DNA of 64,000 nucleotides from Parvibaculum sp040390855 (GTDB taxonomy: Bacteria; Pseudomonadota; Alphaproteobacteria; Parvibaculales; Parvibaculaceae): assembly GCA_040390855.1 (NCBI GenBank), contig JAZJXO010000023.1, positions 11,643 to 75,642 on the forward strand, given 5' to 3'. A model generated the notes under the pieces. It did no database searches and was not told where the DNA came from. It saw nothing but the letters and a program-made list of their open reading frames with translations. The position numbers were made by a program, and so were the translations under genes. Below are positions 44,843 to 52,132 of the stretch, in pieces (position 1 is the stretch's first letter; the number at the start of each line of letters is the position of its first letter).

Positions 44843-45160
44843 ATGGGGGATACCATAACGCGGGCTCATTTGAGCGAGGCCGTCTATCAGGAAGTCGGTC
44901 TGTCGCGCAACGAGTCGGCAGAATTAGTCGAGTCGGTTTTGCTTGAGATTGGCGAGAGCTTGTCCAAGGGCGATACCGTGAAATTGTCGTCTTTCGGTTC
45001 GTTTTCTGTCCGTCAGAAGGGTGGCCGCATGGGACGCAATCCGAAGACCGGAGAAGAAGTACCCATCAAGCCGCGTCGCGTACTTGTGTTCAGGCCCAGC
45101 CATGTCCTCAAGGAGCTGATCAATACGGCTCTGAGTGGTAAAGCGGCGGCAGCCGAGTAG
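44843..45160 (+). CDS. ihfA: Integration host factor subunit alpha
   Basis: The 105-residue DNA-bending protein has the HU/IHF fold: ESVLLEIGESLSKGDTVKLSSFGSF, then the DNA-binding arm GRNPKTGEEVPIKPRRVLVFRPS (seen as RNPKTGEEVPI). KLSSFGSFSVRQK and the position next to merR identify it as IhfA. GGAGGG precedes ATG 44843. Confidence 0.95.
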   Translation: MGDTITRAHLSEAVYQEVGLSRNESAELVESVLLEIGESLSKGDTVKLSSFGSFSVRQKGGRMGRNPKTGEEVPIKPRRVLVFRPSHVLKELINTALSGKAAAAE

Positions 45161-45177
45161 AGACCGGAGAACCCGCG

Positions 45178-45693
45178 ATGGCATCATGGTTGAGAAACCG
45201 GGTGGAAGAGCGGAGCCAAGGACATGGATTGTCTATACAAAAATCACCTGATGCCTTTCGGACTATTAGTGAAGTCGCGACGGATCTCGATGTGCCGCAG
45301 CATGTTCTGCGGTTCTGGGAAAGCAAGTTCAGCCACATCCGCCCGCTGAAACGCGGGGGCGGTCGTCGCTATTATCGTCCAGAAGATGTCGATCTGCTTC
45401 GTGGTGTACGCGCGCTTTTGTACAACGACGGCTACACGATCAAGGGGGTGCAAAAAGTCTTTCGTGAGCAGGGCGTTAAGTTCGTTTCCGAAACCGGCAA
45501 GGGCACGGTTGATTCGTCTCTAGCCGAGCTTGCACGCGAAGCGGTGCGCCGCAGCGAGCACGAAGAAGCACCCACCGACAGTGCCTTGCCTGCCCATGTC
45601 CGCGGGGCACTTCAAGTGCTGCTTGAAGACCTTGAGACTTTAAAAGAAGAAATAGACGAAAGTCTTTGGGAAGATGTGGTGGAGGAGGAGTAA
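45178..45693 (+). CDS. MerR family transcriptional regulator
   Basis: The 171-residue protein has a MerR helix-turn-helix (about 27-95): FRTISEVATDLDVPQHVLRFWESKF, RRYYRPEDVDLLRGVRALL. It lacks the cysteines of metal-sensing MerR proteins. The C-terminus is acidic and probably coiled. The ihfA-merR pairing is conserved in alphaproteobacteria; the target is unknown. ATG 45178 lies 17 bases after the ihfA stop; in-frame starts further in are possible, because the domain begins near residue 25. Confidence 0.88.
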   Translation: MASWLRNRVEERSQGHGLSIQKSPDAFRTISEVATDLDVPQHVLRFWESKFSHIRPLKRGGGRRYYRPEDVDLLRGVRALLYNDGYTIKGVQKVFREQGVKFVSETGKGTVDSSLAELAREAVRRSEHEEAPTDSALPAHVRGALQVLLEDLETLKEEIDESLWEDVVEEE

Positions 45694-45855
45694 CGCGCGC
45701 AAACAGGCGTCATCCTCATATCATTTGCCTATCGGTCGATTATCTGCAAAAAAGCCGCGGAAATATGGTCATTCGGGCGTTGCCGCAGACGAAACCCGCG
45801 TCTATATTCCGCGCCTCTGAAGGGGCGGTTCCCGCTCTCTTTCATCCGGTTTTGT

Positions 45856-45932
45856 CGGAGCGTAGCGCAGCCCGGTAGCGCACTTGTCTGGGGGACAAGG
45901 GGTCGTCGGTTCGAATCCGGCCGCTCCGACCA
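45856..45932 (+). tRNA. tRNA-Pro (anticodon GGG)
   Basis: The 77-nt sequence folds as a full cloverleaf. The acceptor stem is CGGAGCG/CGCTCCG, the anticodon stem CTTGT/ACAAG with loop CTGGGGG (anticodon GGG), the T arm GGTTCGAATCC, and CCA is encoded. C1-G72 fits proline tRNAs. Confidence 0.96.
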
Positions 45933-45980
45933 TTTATGGGGGGCCGGCGTGTTTTTGTCGTCAGACGGGCATGTCGGCTT

Positions 45981-45986
45981 TATAAT
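45981..45986 (+). promoter_or_regulatory. Perfect -10 box upstream of the 34-residue membrane protein
   Basis: TATAAT at 45981-45986 lies 58 bases before the small ORF at 46044. No convincing -35 is seen at 16-18 bp (TCGTCA at 17 bp), so strength is unclear. Confidence 0.35.
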
Positions 45987-46043
45987 TCTAGCGAAAGCTT
46001 GAGGCAATTATGGCGCTCAGGCATCTGTCTTGGAGCAAGTCTA

Positions 46044-46148
46044 ATGGCCTTTATCGAGTATTTCACATCTTCGGCGCTGATGCCGATCGCCCTTCTCCTT
46101 GTCGCTGTTCTCTTTCTCAACAAGACGCAGACGGGTTCATTCTTTTAA
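46044..46148 (+). CDS. 34-residue single-pass membrane protein
   Basis: The ORF MAFIEYFTSSALMPIALLLVAVLFLNKTQTGSFF has a ribosome-binding site (TTGGAG) nine bases upstream, one hydrophobic helix (about residues 11-26), and a strong terminator 18 bases after its stop. Together with the TATAAT at 45981 this is a complete small transcription unit. I do not recognise it. It may be a small regulatory subunit of a membrane complex; that is only an inference from size and topology. Confidence 0.6.
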   Translation: MAFIEYFTSSALMPIALLLVAVLFLNKTQTGSFF

Positions 46149-46166
46149 GGACCTCGCGAGAGCATC

Positions 46167-46200
46167 AAAAAAGGCCCGGTTACTGACCGGGCCTTTTTTT
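46167..46200 (+). terminator. Rho-independent terminator after the 34-residue protein gene
   Basis: GGCCCGGT (46173-46180) and ACCGGGCC (46186-46193) pair around loop TACTG. They are flanked by AAAAAA and TTTTTTT, so it can also act for the convergent DUF2842 gene ending at 46209. Confidence 0.92.
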
Positions 46201-46208
46201 GTTCTCGT

Positions 46209-46436
46209 TTATTCAGGGTTGGCCGGATCAGGACGCAGCATCCAGATCATCACCCAGCGGAAGGGCAGCGCCCAGACTGTGCCCGTGACAAGATAGAAGA
46301 GGAACTGCACACCGCCATTTTCCGGCAAGTGGCCGCTCACCGCGATAGTCATAATCAACATCGAATAGAAAAAGAGGAAGGTCAGCAGGAACAGCGTGCC
46401 GATCAGCTTGCGGATGCTCAATGAAAGATGTGGCAT
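46209..46436 (-). CDS. DUF2842 family membrane protein
   Basis: The 75-residue protein has two helices: KLIGTLFLLTFLFFYSMLIMTIA and FLFYLVTGTVWALPFRWVMIWML, ending PDPANPE. The pattern, including GTVWALP and the C-terminal W, fits DUF2842, small alphaproteobacterial inner-membrane proteins of unknown role. ATG 46436 follows GGAGAG; a longer frame to 46487 is unlikely. Confidence 0.8.
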   Translation of the reverse strand: MPHLSLSIRKLIGTLFLLTFLFFYSMLIMTIAVSGHLPENGGVQFLFYLVTGTVWALPFRWVMIWMLRPDPANPE

Positions 46437-46504
46437 AGGTCTCTCCGGTTGATGCGCCTTTTTAGGCCTTCGGCCCACCGCTGGCAAAGCCTACGTAGCG
46501 CGAC

Positions 46505-46990
46505 CTATTCGCCAACCGCAGGTACCTGAAAATGATCGAACCAGGCTATGCGGAGTTGATAACCGCTCTTGGTATAGCCGACCAGCACTGTGCGCCCGCC
46601 AACACCGACGGGGGAGCGGCCCACGCCTTTGTTCCGGAATACAGCACCCATACCGGCAATCTGTTCTTCGGGATGTTCCAGCGCATAGGCTTCGATGACG
46701 GCCCGCGTCTGGCGCATCATATCCGTGCTCATTTTCTGCATTCGGTTTGAAGGCGCGACGAGGAGGCGGATGAAGGCGAATTTCTGCCGGAGCTGTTCGA
46801 AATACCGGATATCGAGTGTGGAGACAGCGGCGACCGCCGTGCCTTCATAGGCGACGATGGCCAGCAATTTTGCACGCGTTTGCGGGTTCGTATCAGGAGG
46901 GAGTGCGTTTTGCTGTGTCCAGAGGTCGATGGCGTCTTGTTCGAGTTTCGGATCGTTTTTCTTCCAGGCCGGTATAAAAGTGATCGCCAC
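46505..46990 (-). CDS. Conserved protein of unknown function, tandem paralogue 1 (GNAT-like size)
   Basis: The 161-residue protein aligns end to end with the protein at 47199-47690: ITFIPAWKKNDPKLEQDAI against TTYVEAWRKNDPQLEADAM, FAFIRLLVAPSNRM against FAFMRGFVMPEFRM, and LRIAWFDHFQVP against LRLKWFDHFRVP. I do not recognise the family. The alternating strand/helix pattern and the HPEEQIAGMGAV segment are compatible with an acetyltransferase-like fold, but this is weak. GTG 46990 follows GCGGGG and matches the paralogue start; TTG 47002 is in frame. Confidence 0.75.
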   Translation of the reverse strand: MAITFIPAWKKNDPKLEQDAIDLWTQQNALPPDTNPQTRAKLLAIVAYEGTAVAAVSTLDIRYFEQLRQKFAFIRLLVAPSNRMQKMSTDMMRQTRAVIEAYALEHPEEQIAGMGAVFRNKGVGRSPVGVGGRTVLVGYTKSGYQLRIAWFDHFQVPAVGE

Positions 46991-47076
46991 ATTACCCCGC
47001 AAATTTTCCAGTGCTGACGGACGAATTATTATAATTCATTTAGCGGGTAATCAGATTAGCCGGTACTTCAAAATGA

Positions 47077-47107
47077 GCAAATCAGCGTCGGATGATTTGC
47101 CTTTTTT
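47077..47107 (+). terminator. Hairpin with T-run between the tandem paralogues, + strand
   Basis: GCAAATCA (47077-47084) pairs with TGATTTGC (47093-47100) and is followed by CTTTTTT. The T-run orientation is +, yet both flanking genes are on the minus strand. On the minus strand the tail is only TCATTTTG, so it might still end the upstream paralogue weakly. Confidence 0.5.
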
Positions 47108-47198
47108 CTGCGTGTAACCCGTAAAACCATTTGTCCGCCGCCCCTGCGTTTTTCGCATCGTTTTAGCGCCACGCTTCGCAGCTTGAATAATTATCCCT

Positions 47199-47690
47199 TT
47201 AGAAGTCGGTCATATTGGGTGGAACACGGAAATGATCAAACCATTTGAGCCGGAGTTGCTGGTTGCCATTTACATAGCTGATCAGTGTGGCCTTTATTTT
47301 CCAGCCTGTCGGTTCTTTGCCGACGCCGGGAATCTGAACGACAGCCATCATTCCGGCTATCTGTTCGTCTTGATGTTCAAAGGCCCATTGCTCGATCATT
47401 TTCAGCGTTTCAGCCATCATGTCACGACCGACTTCATGCATACGGAATTCAGGCATAACAAATCCGCGCATGAAGGCGAATTGCTGTTTGAGGGGTTCGT
47501 AGCGCCGGACATTCAGGGTTGATAGTCCGGCCAGATTGCCGTCCACATAGGCGACCAGTGCCAGTTGCTTCACGCGGATTTCAGGTCCGTCGCTTTTCGG
47601 CAGAATACCTGCCGTTGACCAGGCACGCATCGCGTCTGCTTCCAGTTGTGGATCGTTCTTTCGCCATGCTTCGACATAGGTTGTGGTCAT
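47199..47690 (-). CDS. Conserved protein of unknown function, tandem paralogue 2
   Basis: The 163-residue paralogue of the 46505-46990 protein starts MTTTYVEAWRKNDPQLEADAM and ends WFDHFRVPPNMTDF. Shared features are the N-terminal W-K/R-K-N-D-P, an Arg-rich middle (NVRRYEPLKQQFAFMRG), the MMAETLKMIEQWAFEHQDEQIAGMMAV helix-strand (compare EAYALEHPEEQIAGMGAV), and a C-terminal strand with WFDHF. No signal peptide or membrane helix is seen. Function is unknown. Confidence 0.75.
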   Translation of the reverse strand: MTTTYVEAWRKNDPQLEADAMRAWSTAGILPKSDGPEIRVKQLALVAYVDGNLAGLSTLNVRRYEPLKQQFAFMRGFVMPEFRMHEVGRDMMAETLKMIEQWAFEHQDEQIAGMMAVVQIPGVGKEPTGWKIKATLISYVNGNQQLRLKWFDHFRVPPNMTDF

Positions 47691-47858
47691 CTTGCAAAAT
47701 TCTTCTCATTGTTGAATTTCAAAGTGAGCTTCAGACCGTGGGGACAGTTTACAGGAAAATGCCGGATAGCGCCCAGTCGCATTTGAGCCTCTGAAAGCGG
47801 GCGGGGCGGCAGTCTGTCGCTGGTTATTTCCCCGTGAATTAGGCTATCACTTTCGTCC

Positions 47859-48893
47859 ATGACCCAAGAAAAGCTCCAAACTTCCGCTCCCGTCAACCGC
47901 CAGATCGCCCTCTGGCTCTTTGCCGTTTCGGCGCTGGTCTTTCTCATGGTCGTGGTCGGCGGGCTGACGCGGCTCACGGAATCCGGTCTCTCCATCACTG
48001 AATGGAAGCCCGTCGCGGGTGTGCTTCCGCCTATGAGCGACGAGGCATGGAACGCTGCTTTCGATGGATACAAACAGATCCCCCAATATGAATTCGTCAA
48101 TAAGGGCATGACGCTTGGGGAGTTCAAAAACATTTTCTGGTGGGAATGGGCACATCGCTTTCTCGGTCGCTTCATCGGCTTTGCCTTTCTCGTGCCCTTT
48201 CTCTGGTTCCTCGCGCGTGGCCGCATCGCCAAATCCATGACACCGCATCTTCTTGTCATGTTTACGCTCGGCGTTGTGCAGGGGGCGCTTGGCTGGTGGA
48301 TGGTGAAAAGTGGCCTCACACATCGTGTCGATGTCAGCCAGTATCGTCTTGCCGCCCATCTCGGTCTGGCAACGCTCATTTACGCTTATATGATGTGGGT
48401 GGCGCTGGCGCTCTGGCGTGCCGCACCGGTCATCGTGGTCAATCCGTCATTGCGCAAAGCCGCGCTCTGGATCGTGCCGCTCATCTTCATGCAGATGATG
48501 CTCGGTGCTTTTGTTGCAGGCCTCAAGGCCGGTTACATCTACAACACATGGCCGCTCATCGACGGTGCCTTCATCCCCGAAGGCCTCATGGACCATGACG
48601 TCTGGTGGCGCAATTTCTTCGAGAACATGCTGACCGTGCAATTTGATCACCGCATGGTGGCTTACCTCGTCACGGGCCTTGTCCTGTGGCACTGGGCGTC
48701 CGTCCGTGCATCGGGCAGCGTACTCGCCCGCCAAAGTGCTGGTTGGCTTTTGCTCGCGGTGCTGGCCCAAGTTATTCTAGGCATCTGGGCTTTGCTCTGG
48801 GTTGTCCCGATTTTCTTAGGTGCCGCGCATCAGGCCGGTGCGCTCATCGTCTTCACGATTGCGTTGATCCATGCACGGCGGCTCAATCCTTAA
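47859..48893 (+). CDS. ctaA: Haem A synthase (COX15/CtaA)
   Basis: The 344-residue eight-helix membrane enzyme oxidises haem O to haem A for cytochrome aa3 oxidase. Signatures are VVGGLTRLTESGLSITEWKP, WWEWAHRFLGRFIG, the histidines in VDVSQYRLAAHLGLA, and QFDHRMVAYLVTG with AHQAGALIVF. Type-2 CtaA, as in alphaproteobacteria, lacks the paired external cysteines; none are seen here. It converges on metY with a 5-base gap. Confidence 0.95.
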   Translation: MTQEKLQTSAPVNRQIALWLFAVSALVFLMVVVGGLTRLTESGLSITEWKPVAGVLPPMSDEAWNAAFDGYKQIPQYEFVNKGMTLGEFKNIFWWEWAHRFLGRFIGFAFLVPFLWFLARGRIAKSMTPHLLVMFTLGVVQGALGWWMVKSGLTHRVDVSQYRLAAHLGLATLIYAYMMWVALALWRAAPVIVVNPSLRKAALWIVPLIFMQMMLGAFVAGLKAGYIYNTWPLIDGAFIPEGLMDHDVWWRNFFENMLTVQFDHRMVAYLVTGLVLWHWASVRASGSVLARQSAGWLLLAVLAQVILGIWALLWVVPIFLGAAHQAGALIVFTIALIHARRLNP

Positions 48894-48898
48894 GCCTT

Positions 48899-50176
48899 TC
48901 ACACTCCCGCCAGCCCCTTATTCAGCGCTTTGATAATGTCGTCGGCATCCTCCAGGCCGATGGACAGTCGCACCACATCCGGACCGGCTCCCGCTGATAT
49001 TTTTTGTTCGTCTGTCAACTGACGATGTGTCGTCGAGGCAGGATGAATGATCAGGCTCCGCGTGTCGCCGATATTGGCGAGGTGGCTCAGAAGCTCGATG
49101 CCATTCACGAGTTTGACGCCTGCGTCATATCCGCCTTTGATGCCGAAAGTCATGATCGCGCCGGAGCCTTTGGGCGCATATTTCTGTTGCAGCTTGTGGC
49201 TCGCATCATCGTGAAGCCCCGCATAAGACACCCACGTTACTTTCGGATGCGCCTTCAGATGTTTCGCCACTTTCAGCGCACTGTCCGAATGACGCTGCAT
49301 CCTCAGATGCAATGTCTCAATTCCGGTGATAATCATAAAGGCATTAAAGGGTGAAATCGCCGCGCCGAGATCGCGCAGTCCCAGAACGCGGCAGGCGATG
49401 GCAAAGGAGATCGTGCCGAAGGTCTCGTAAATCTTCAAGCCGTGATAGGACGGCGTGGGTTCGGTCAGGGTGGGAAACTTACCGCCTTTCGACCAGTCGA
49501 ACTTGCCTGCATCCACAATGATGCCGCCCATCGAATTGCCGTGACCACCGAGGAACTTTGTCGCCGAATGCACAACAATATCGGCGCCATGTTCAATCGG
49601 ACGAATGAGATAAGGCGAGGCAAGTGTGTTATCCACGATGAGCGGAATGCCTGCTTCGTGTGCGACCGCTGCTATCGCCGCAATGTCGATAATGCGCCCG
49701 CTTGGGTTCGCCATGCTTTCAATGAAGACGGCTTTTGTTTTCGGGCCGATGGCCTTCTGGATATTGGCCGCATCCGTCGCATCGGCCCAATCGACATGCC
49801 AGTCGAATTTTTGGAACGAATGGCCGAACTGCGTGATGGACCCACCGTAAAGTTGTGTCGCTGCAACGAAGCGATCACCTGGCATCATCAGTGTGTGGAA
49901 AGCCAGCATCTGCGCCGCATGACCAGATGCGACCGCGAGCGCCGCGACGCCGCCTTCAAGCGCCGCCACACGTTCTTCCAGCACAGCGGTCGTCGGGTTC
50001 GTGATGCGTGTATAGATATTGCCGAAGGCCTGCAAGCCGAAGAGCGAGGCCGCGTGTTCCACATCGTCAAAGACAAATGATGTTGTTTGATAGATAGGCG
50101 TTGTGCGTGCGCCGGTCGCGGGGTCGGGCTTTGCGCCTGCGTGAACGGCAAGCGTATCAAATTTAAAGTCGGACAT
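48899..50176 (-). CDS. metY: O-acetylhomoserine aminocarboxypropyltransferase (sulfhydrylase)
   Basis: The 425-residue PLP enzyme makes homocysteine from O-acetylhomoserine and sulfide. Cys/Met-metabolism signatures are TPIYQTTSFVFDD, GNIYTRITNPT and the PLP lysine in HSATKFLGGHGNSMGGI, with LPSVGDTRSL-like text (here NIGDTRSLIIHPASTTHRQL). Length above 420 favours MetY over MetB or MetZ. It is the last gene of a minus-strand run with the CoA-binding protein nine bases upstream. No SAM riboswitch is visible. Confidence 0.93.
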   Translation of the reverse strand: MSDFKFDTLAVHAGAKPDPATGARTTPIYQTTSFVFDDVEHAASLFGLQAFGNIYTRITNPTTAVLEERVAALEGGVAALAVASGHAAQMLAFHTLMMPGDRFVAATQLYGGSITQFGHSFQKFDWHVDWADATDAANIQKAIGPKTKAVFIESMANPSGRIIDIAAIAAVAHEAGIPLIVDNTLASPYLIRPIEHGADIVVHSATKFLGGHGNSMGGIIVDAGKFDWSKGGKFPTLTEPTPSYHGLKIYETFGTISFAIACRVLGLRDLGAAISPFNAFMIITGIETLHLRMQRHSDSALKVAKHLKAHPKVTWVSYAGLHDDASHKLQQKYAPKGSGAIMTFGIKGGYDAGVKLVNGIELLSHLANIGDTRSLIIHPASTTHRQLTDEQKISAGAGPDVVRLSIGLEDADDIIKALNKGLAGV

Positions 50177-50185
50177 TTTTGACCT

Positions 50186-50617
50186 TTAGTGAAAGAGTTG
50201 GGGGATTTCAATTTTCGGACAGCGGTTCATCACAACCTTGAGGCCCTTGGCTTCTGCGCGTGTGGCACCTTCTTCGTTGATGACGCCGAGTTGCATCCAG
50301 ATATATTTTGCGCTGATAGCTATTGCTTCATCGCAAACAGGCCCCGCAGCGGCGGAGTTGCGGAACACATCGACGAGATCAATTTTGTCGGGAATGTCGG
50401 CGAGCGTTCCATAGACCGTTTCGCCTAGCAGCTTCTTGCCCGCCAATCCGGGGTTCACTGGGATCACGCGATAGCCGCGATGTTGCAGGTATTGCATGAC
50501 CTCGTAGCTGTCGCGCGCCGTGTTGGCACTCGCACCGACAAGCGCAATGGTTTTAGTATCACTCAAAATGCCTTTGAGAAATTCGGGGCTATAGCGCAAA
50601 TGTTCCAGTGGTTTCAT
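50186..50617 (-). CDS. CoA-binding domain protein (YccU-like)
   Basis: The 143-residue protein is a stand-alone CoA-binding Rossmann domain: IALVGASANTARDSYEVMQYLQHRGYRVIPVNPG and VDVFRNSAAAGPVCDEAI, with a KYIWMQLGVINEEGATRAEAKGLKVVMNRCPKIE ending (recognised from QLGV, NEE, MNRCPKIE). Family members often neighbour metY-like genes. Its exact role is unknown. Confidence 0.9.
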   Translation of the reverse strand: MKPLEHLRYSPEFLKGILSDTKTIALVGASANTARDSYEVMQYLQHRGYRVIPVNPGLAGKKLLGETVYGTLADIPDKIDLVDVFRNSAAAGPVCDEAIAISAKYIWMQLGVINEEGATRAEAKGLKVVMNRCPKIEIPQLFH

Positions 50618-50637
50618 TTGTCCTCCCTGACGGCCCC

Positions 50638-51459
50638 TTACTTATCTTCCCAGATAGGATGGCGCTTCTCAATGAACGCGCCGATCCCTTCTTCCGCATC
50701 GTGTGCGAGCATGTTTGTCACCATCACCTCGCTTGCATAGTCGTAAGCCTCATTGAGCGGCTTTTCGAGTTGATGGTAAAATGCCTCCTTGCCGATCTTC
50801 ACTGTCAGCGCCGACTTCTCTGCTATCTTCAATGCAAGCCCGCGCGTGGTGGTATCAAGCGTGTCGGCGGGAACAACCTGATTGATTAGTCCTATTTCGG
50901 CGGCGTGTTCAGCGCTGATCATTTCGCCGGTCAGCAACATTTCCATCGCATGTTTGCGTGAGACATTGCGCGAGAGCGCCACCATCGGCGTTGAGCAGAA
51001 CAAACCGATATTGACACCGGGCGTTGCGAATTTCGCGCCGTCTGCGGCAATGGCGAGATCGCAGCTTGCCACAAGCTGACAACCCGCCGCCGTCGCAATA
51101 CCATGTATGCGTGCGATCACGGGTTTCGGCAGATTGACAATCTGCTGCATAATCGCACTGCACAGACGCATCGTCGTGTCGAAAAAAGCACGGCCCTTGT
51201 CGGCATCGGCGCGATGGCTTGTGAGTTCTTTCAGATCGTGTCCGGAGCAGAAAGCAGGTCCGTTCGCCGCGATGATCACCACGCGCACGGATTTTTCGCT
51301 CGCCACTTCGGAGAGCGCGTTGCTCAGAGCAGTCATCAACCCGATGGACAGGCAATTCCGCTGTGCCCCGCGATTGAGCGTGAGTGTCGTCACGCCGTCC
51401 GCGTCGTCTCGCAGCACGAGGCCCTCATCGGTCAATGGTTGCTCGGCAGCTTTGCTCAT
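50638..51459 (-). CDS. Enoyl-CoA hydratase/isomerase family protein (ECHDC3-like)
   Basis: The 273-residue crotonase-fold protein has AANGPAFCSGHDLKEL and HGIATAAGCQLVASCDLAIA, the CoA-binding and oxyanion segments. The usual catalytic glutamates are not seen: where hydratases have PEVG, this protein has KFATPGVNIGLFCSTP, a pattern typical of ECHDC3-type members, so hydratase activity is doubtful. ATG 51459 with GGGAAAC upstream is the start; the open frame extends to 51540. Confidence 0.88.
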   Translation of the reverse strand: MSKAAEQPLTDEGLVLRDDADGVTTLTLNRGAQRNCLSIGLMTALSNALSEVASEKSVRVVIIAANGPAFCSGHDLKELTSHRADADKGRAFFDTTMRLCSAIMQQIVNLPKPVIARIHGIATAAGCQLVASCDLAIAADGAKFATPGVNIGLFCSTPMVALSRNVSRKHAMEMLLTGEMISAEHAAEIGLINQVVPADTLDTTTRGLALKIAEKSALTVKIGKEAFYHQLEKPLNEAYDYASEVMVTNMLAHDAEEGIGAFIEKRHPIWEDK

Positions 51460-51508
51460 CGTGTTTCCCAGGATTGCTTTTCCGCAATCATAGGCACACA
51501 AGACACTT

Positions 51509-52045
51509 TCATCCAAGCCGTGACTTGCGATAAAGCACATGCTGTTTCAGCGGCGAGCCGTCCGGTACGCCCGGATGATCAAAATCATCCGCTGGATTAC
51601 GGGTCATGCCGATGCGCTGCATCACAGCCTGCGAACGTAAATTAGCAGATACCGTGAAGGCAATGATCTCGTTGAGCCTCAATGTGTTGAAGCCGAAAGT
51701 GAGCGCCGCTGTCGCCGCCTCGCTTGCATAACCCTTGCCCCAGTATGGCCGCGCGAGCCGCCAGCCGATCTCGACGGCGGGATAAAACGGATTGGTGTCG
51801 CTTACATTGAGAAGACCGGCAAAGCCGATAAAAGGCGCAACGTCCGGTACTTCGATCACCCAGAAACCGAACCCGTGCGTCTCAATATGATCGCGAAAGC
51901 TTAGTGCATTGGCATCGCTCTCATTGCGCGTTGGCAGCGGTAGTAGAAATTCCATCACCTTCTTGTCCTGCGCCATGGCCCAGAAAGGTGCGAAGTTTTC
52001 GTCGCCCCATTGGCGCAGGATGAGGCGGGGGGAGGTGAGTGTCAT
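51509..52045 (-). CDS. GNAT family N-acetyltransferase (RimJ/RimL type)
   Basis: The 178-residue protein shows the RimJ/RimL pattern: TLTSPRLILRQWGDENFAPF at the N-terminus, IGFAGLLNVSD, VEIGWRLARPYWGKGYASEAATAAL (acetyl-CoA loop) and LNEIIAFTVSANLRSQAVMQRIGM. Substrate unknown. ATG 52045 is the start; the longer frame to 52108 runs through the palindromic repeat and is spurious. Confidence 0.88.
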   Translation of the reverse strand: MTLTSPRLILRQWGDENFAPFWAMAQDKKVMEFLLPLPTRNESDANALSFRDHIETHGFGFWVIEVPDVAPFIGFAGLLNVSDTNPFYPAVEIGWRLARPYWGKGYASEAATAALTFGFNTLRLNEIIAFTVSANLRSQAVMQRIGMTRNPADDFDHPGVPDGSPLKQHVLYRKSRLG

Positions 52046-52054
52046 TTTATAGTC

Positions 52055-52132
52055 CGTCATAGCGAGCGCAGCGAAGCAATCCATACGTACAAACGTATGG
52101 ATTGCCAAGTCGCTATGCTTCTCGCAATAACG
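52055..52132. repeat. Palindromic intergenic repeat element
   Basis: CAATCCATACG (52077-52087) and CGTATGGATTG (52094-52104) form a perfect 11-bp stem with loop TACAAA. Flanks CGTCATAGCGAG (from 52055) and CTCGCAATAACG (to 52132) extend the symmetry imperfectly. The type (CGTCAT-GCGAG...GAAGCAATCC) resembles the short palindromic repeats spread in many alphaproteobacterial genomes. It lies between the AKR and GNAT genes and may act as a terminator or mRNA stabiliser. Confidence 0.8.

Noticed and set aside
50177..50185. SAM riboswitch before metY
   Set aside because: Only nine bases separate metY from the upstream gene, and no such structure is found upstream of the run either.
52046..52108. 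N-terminal extension of the GNAT protein (MAIHTFVRMDCFAALAMTDYK)
   Set aside because: It is translated from the palindromic repeat and is a well-known false extension; the family homology starts at ATG 52045.
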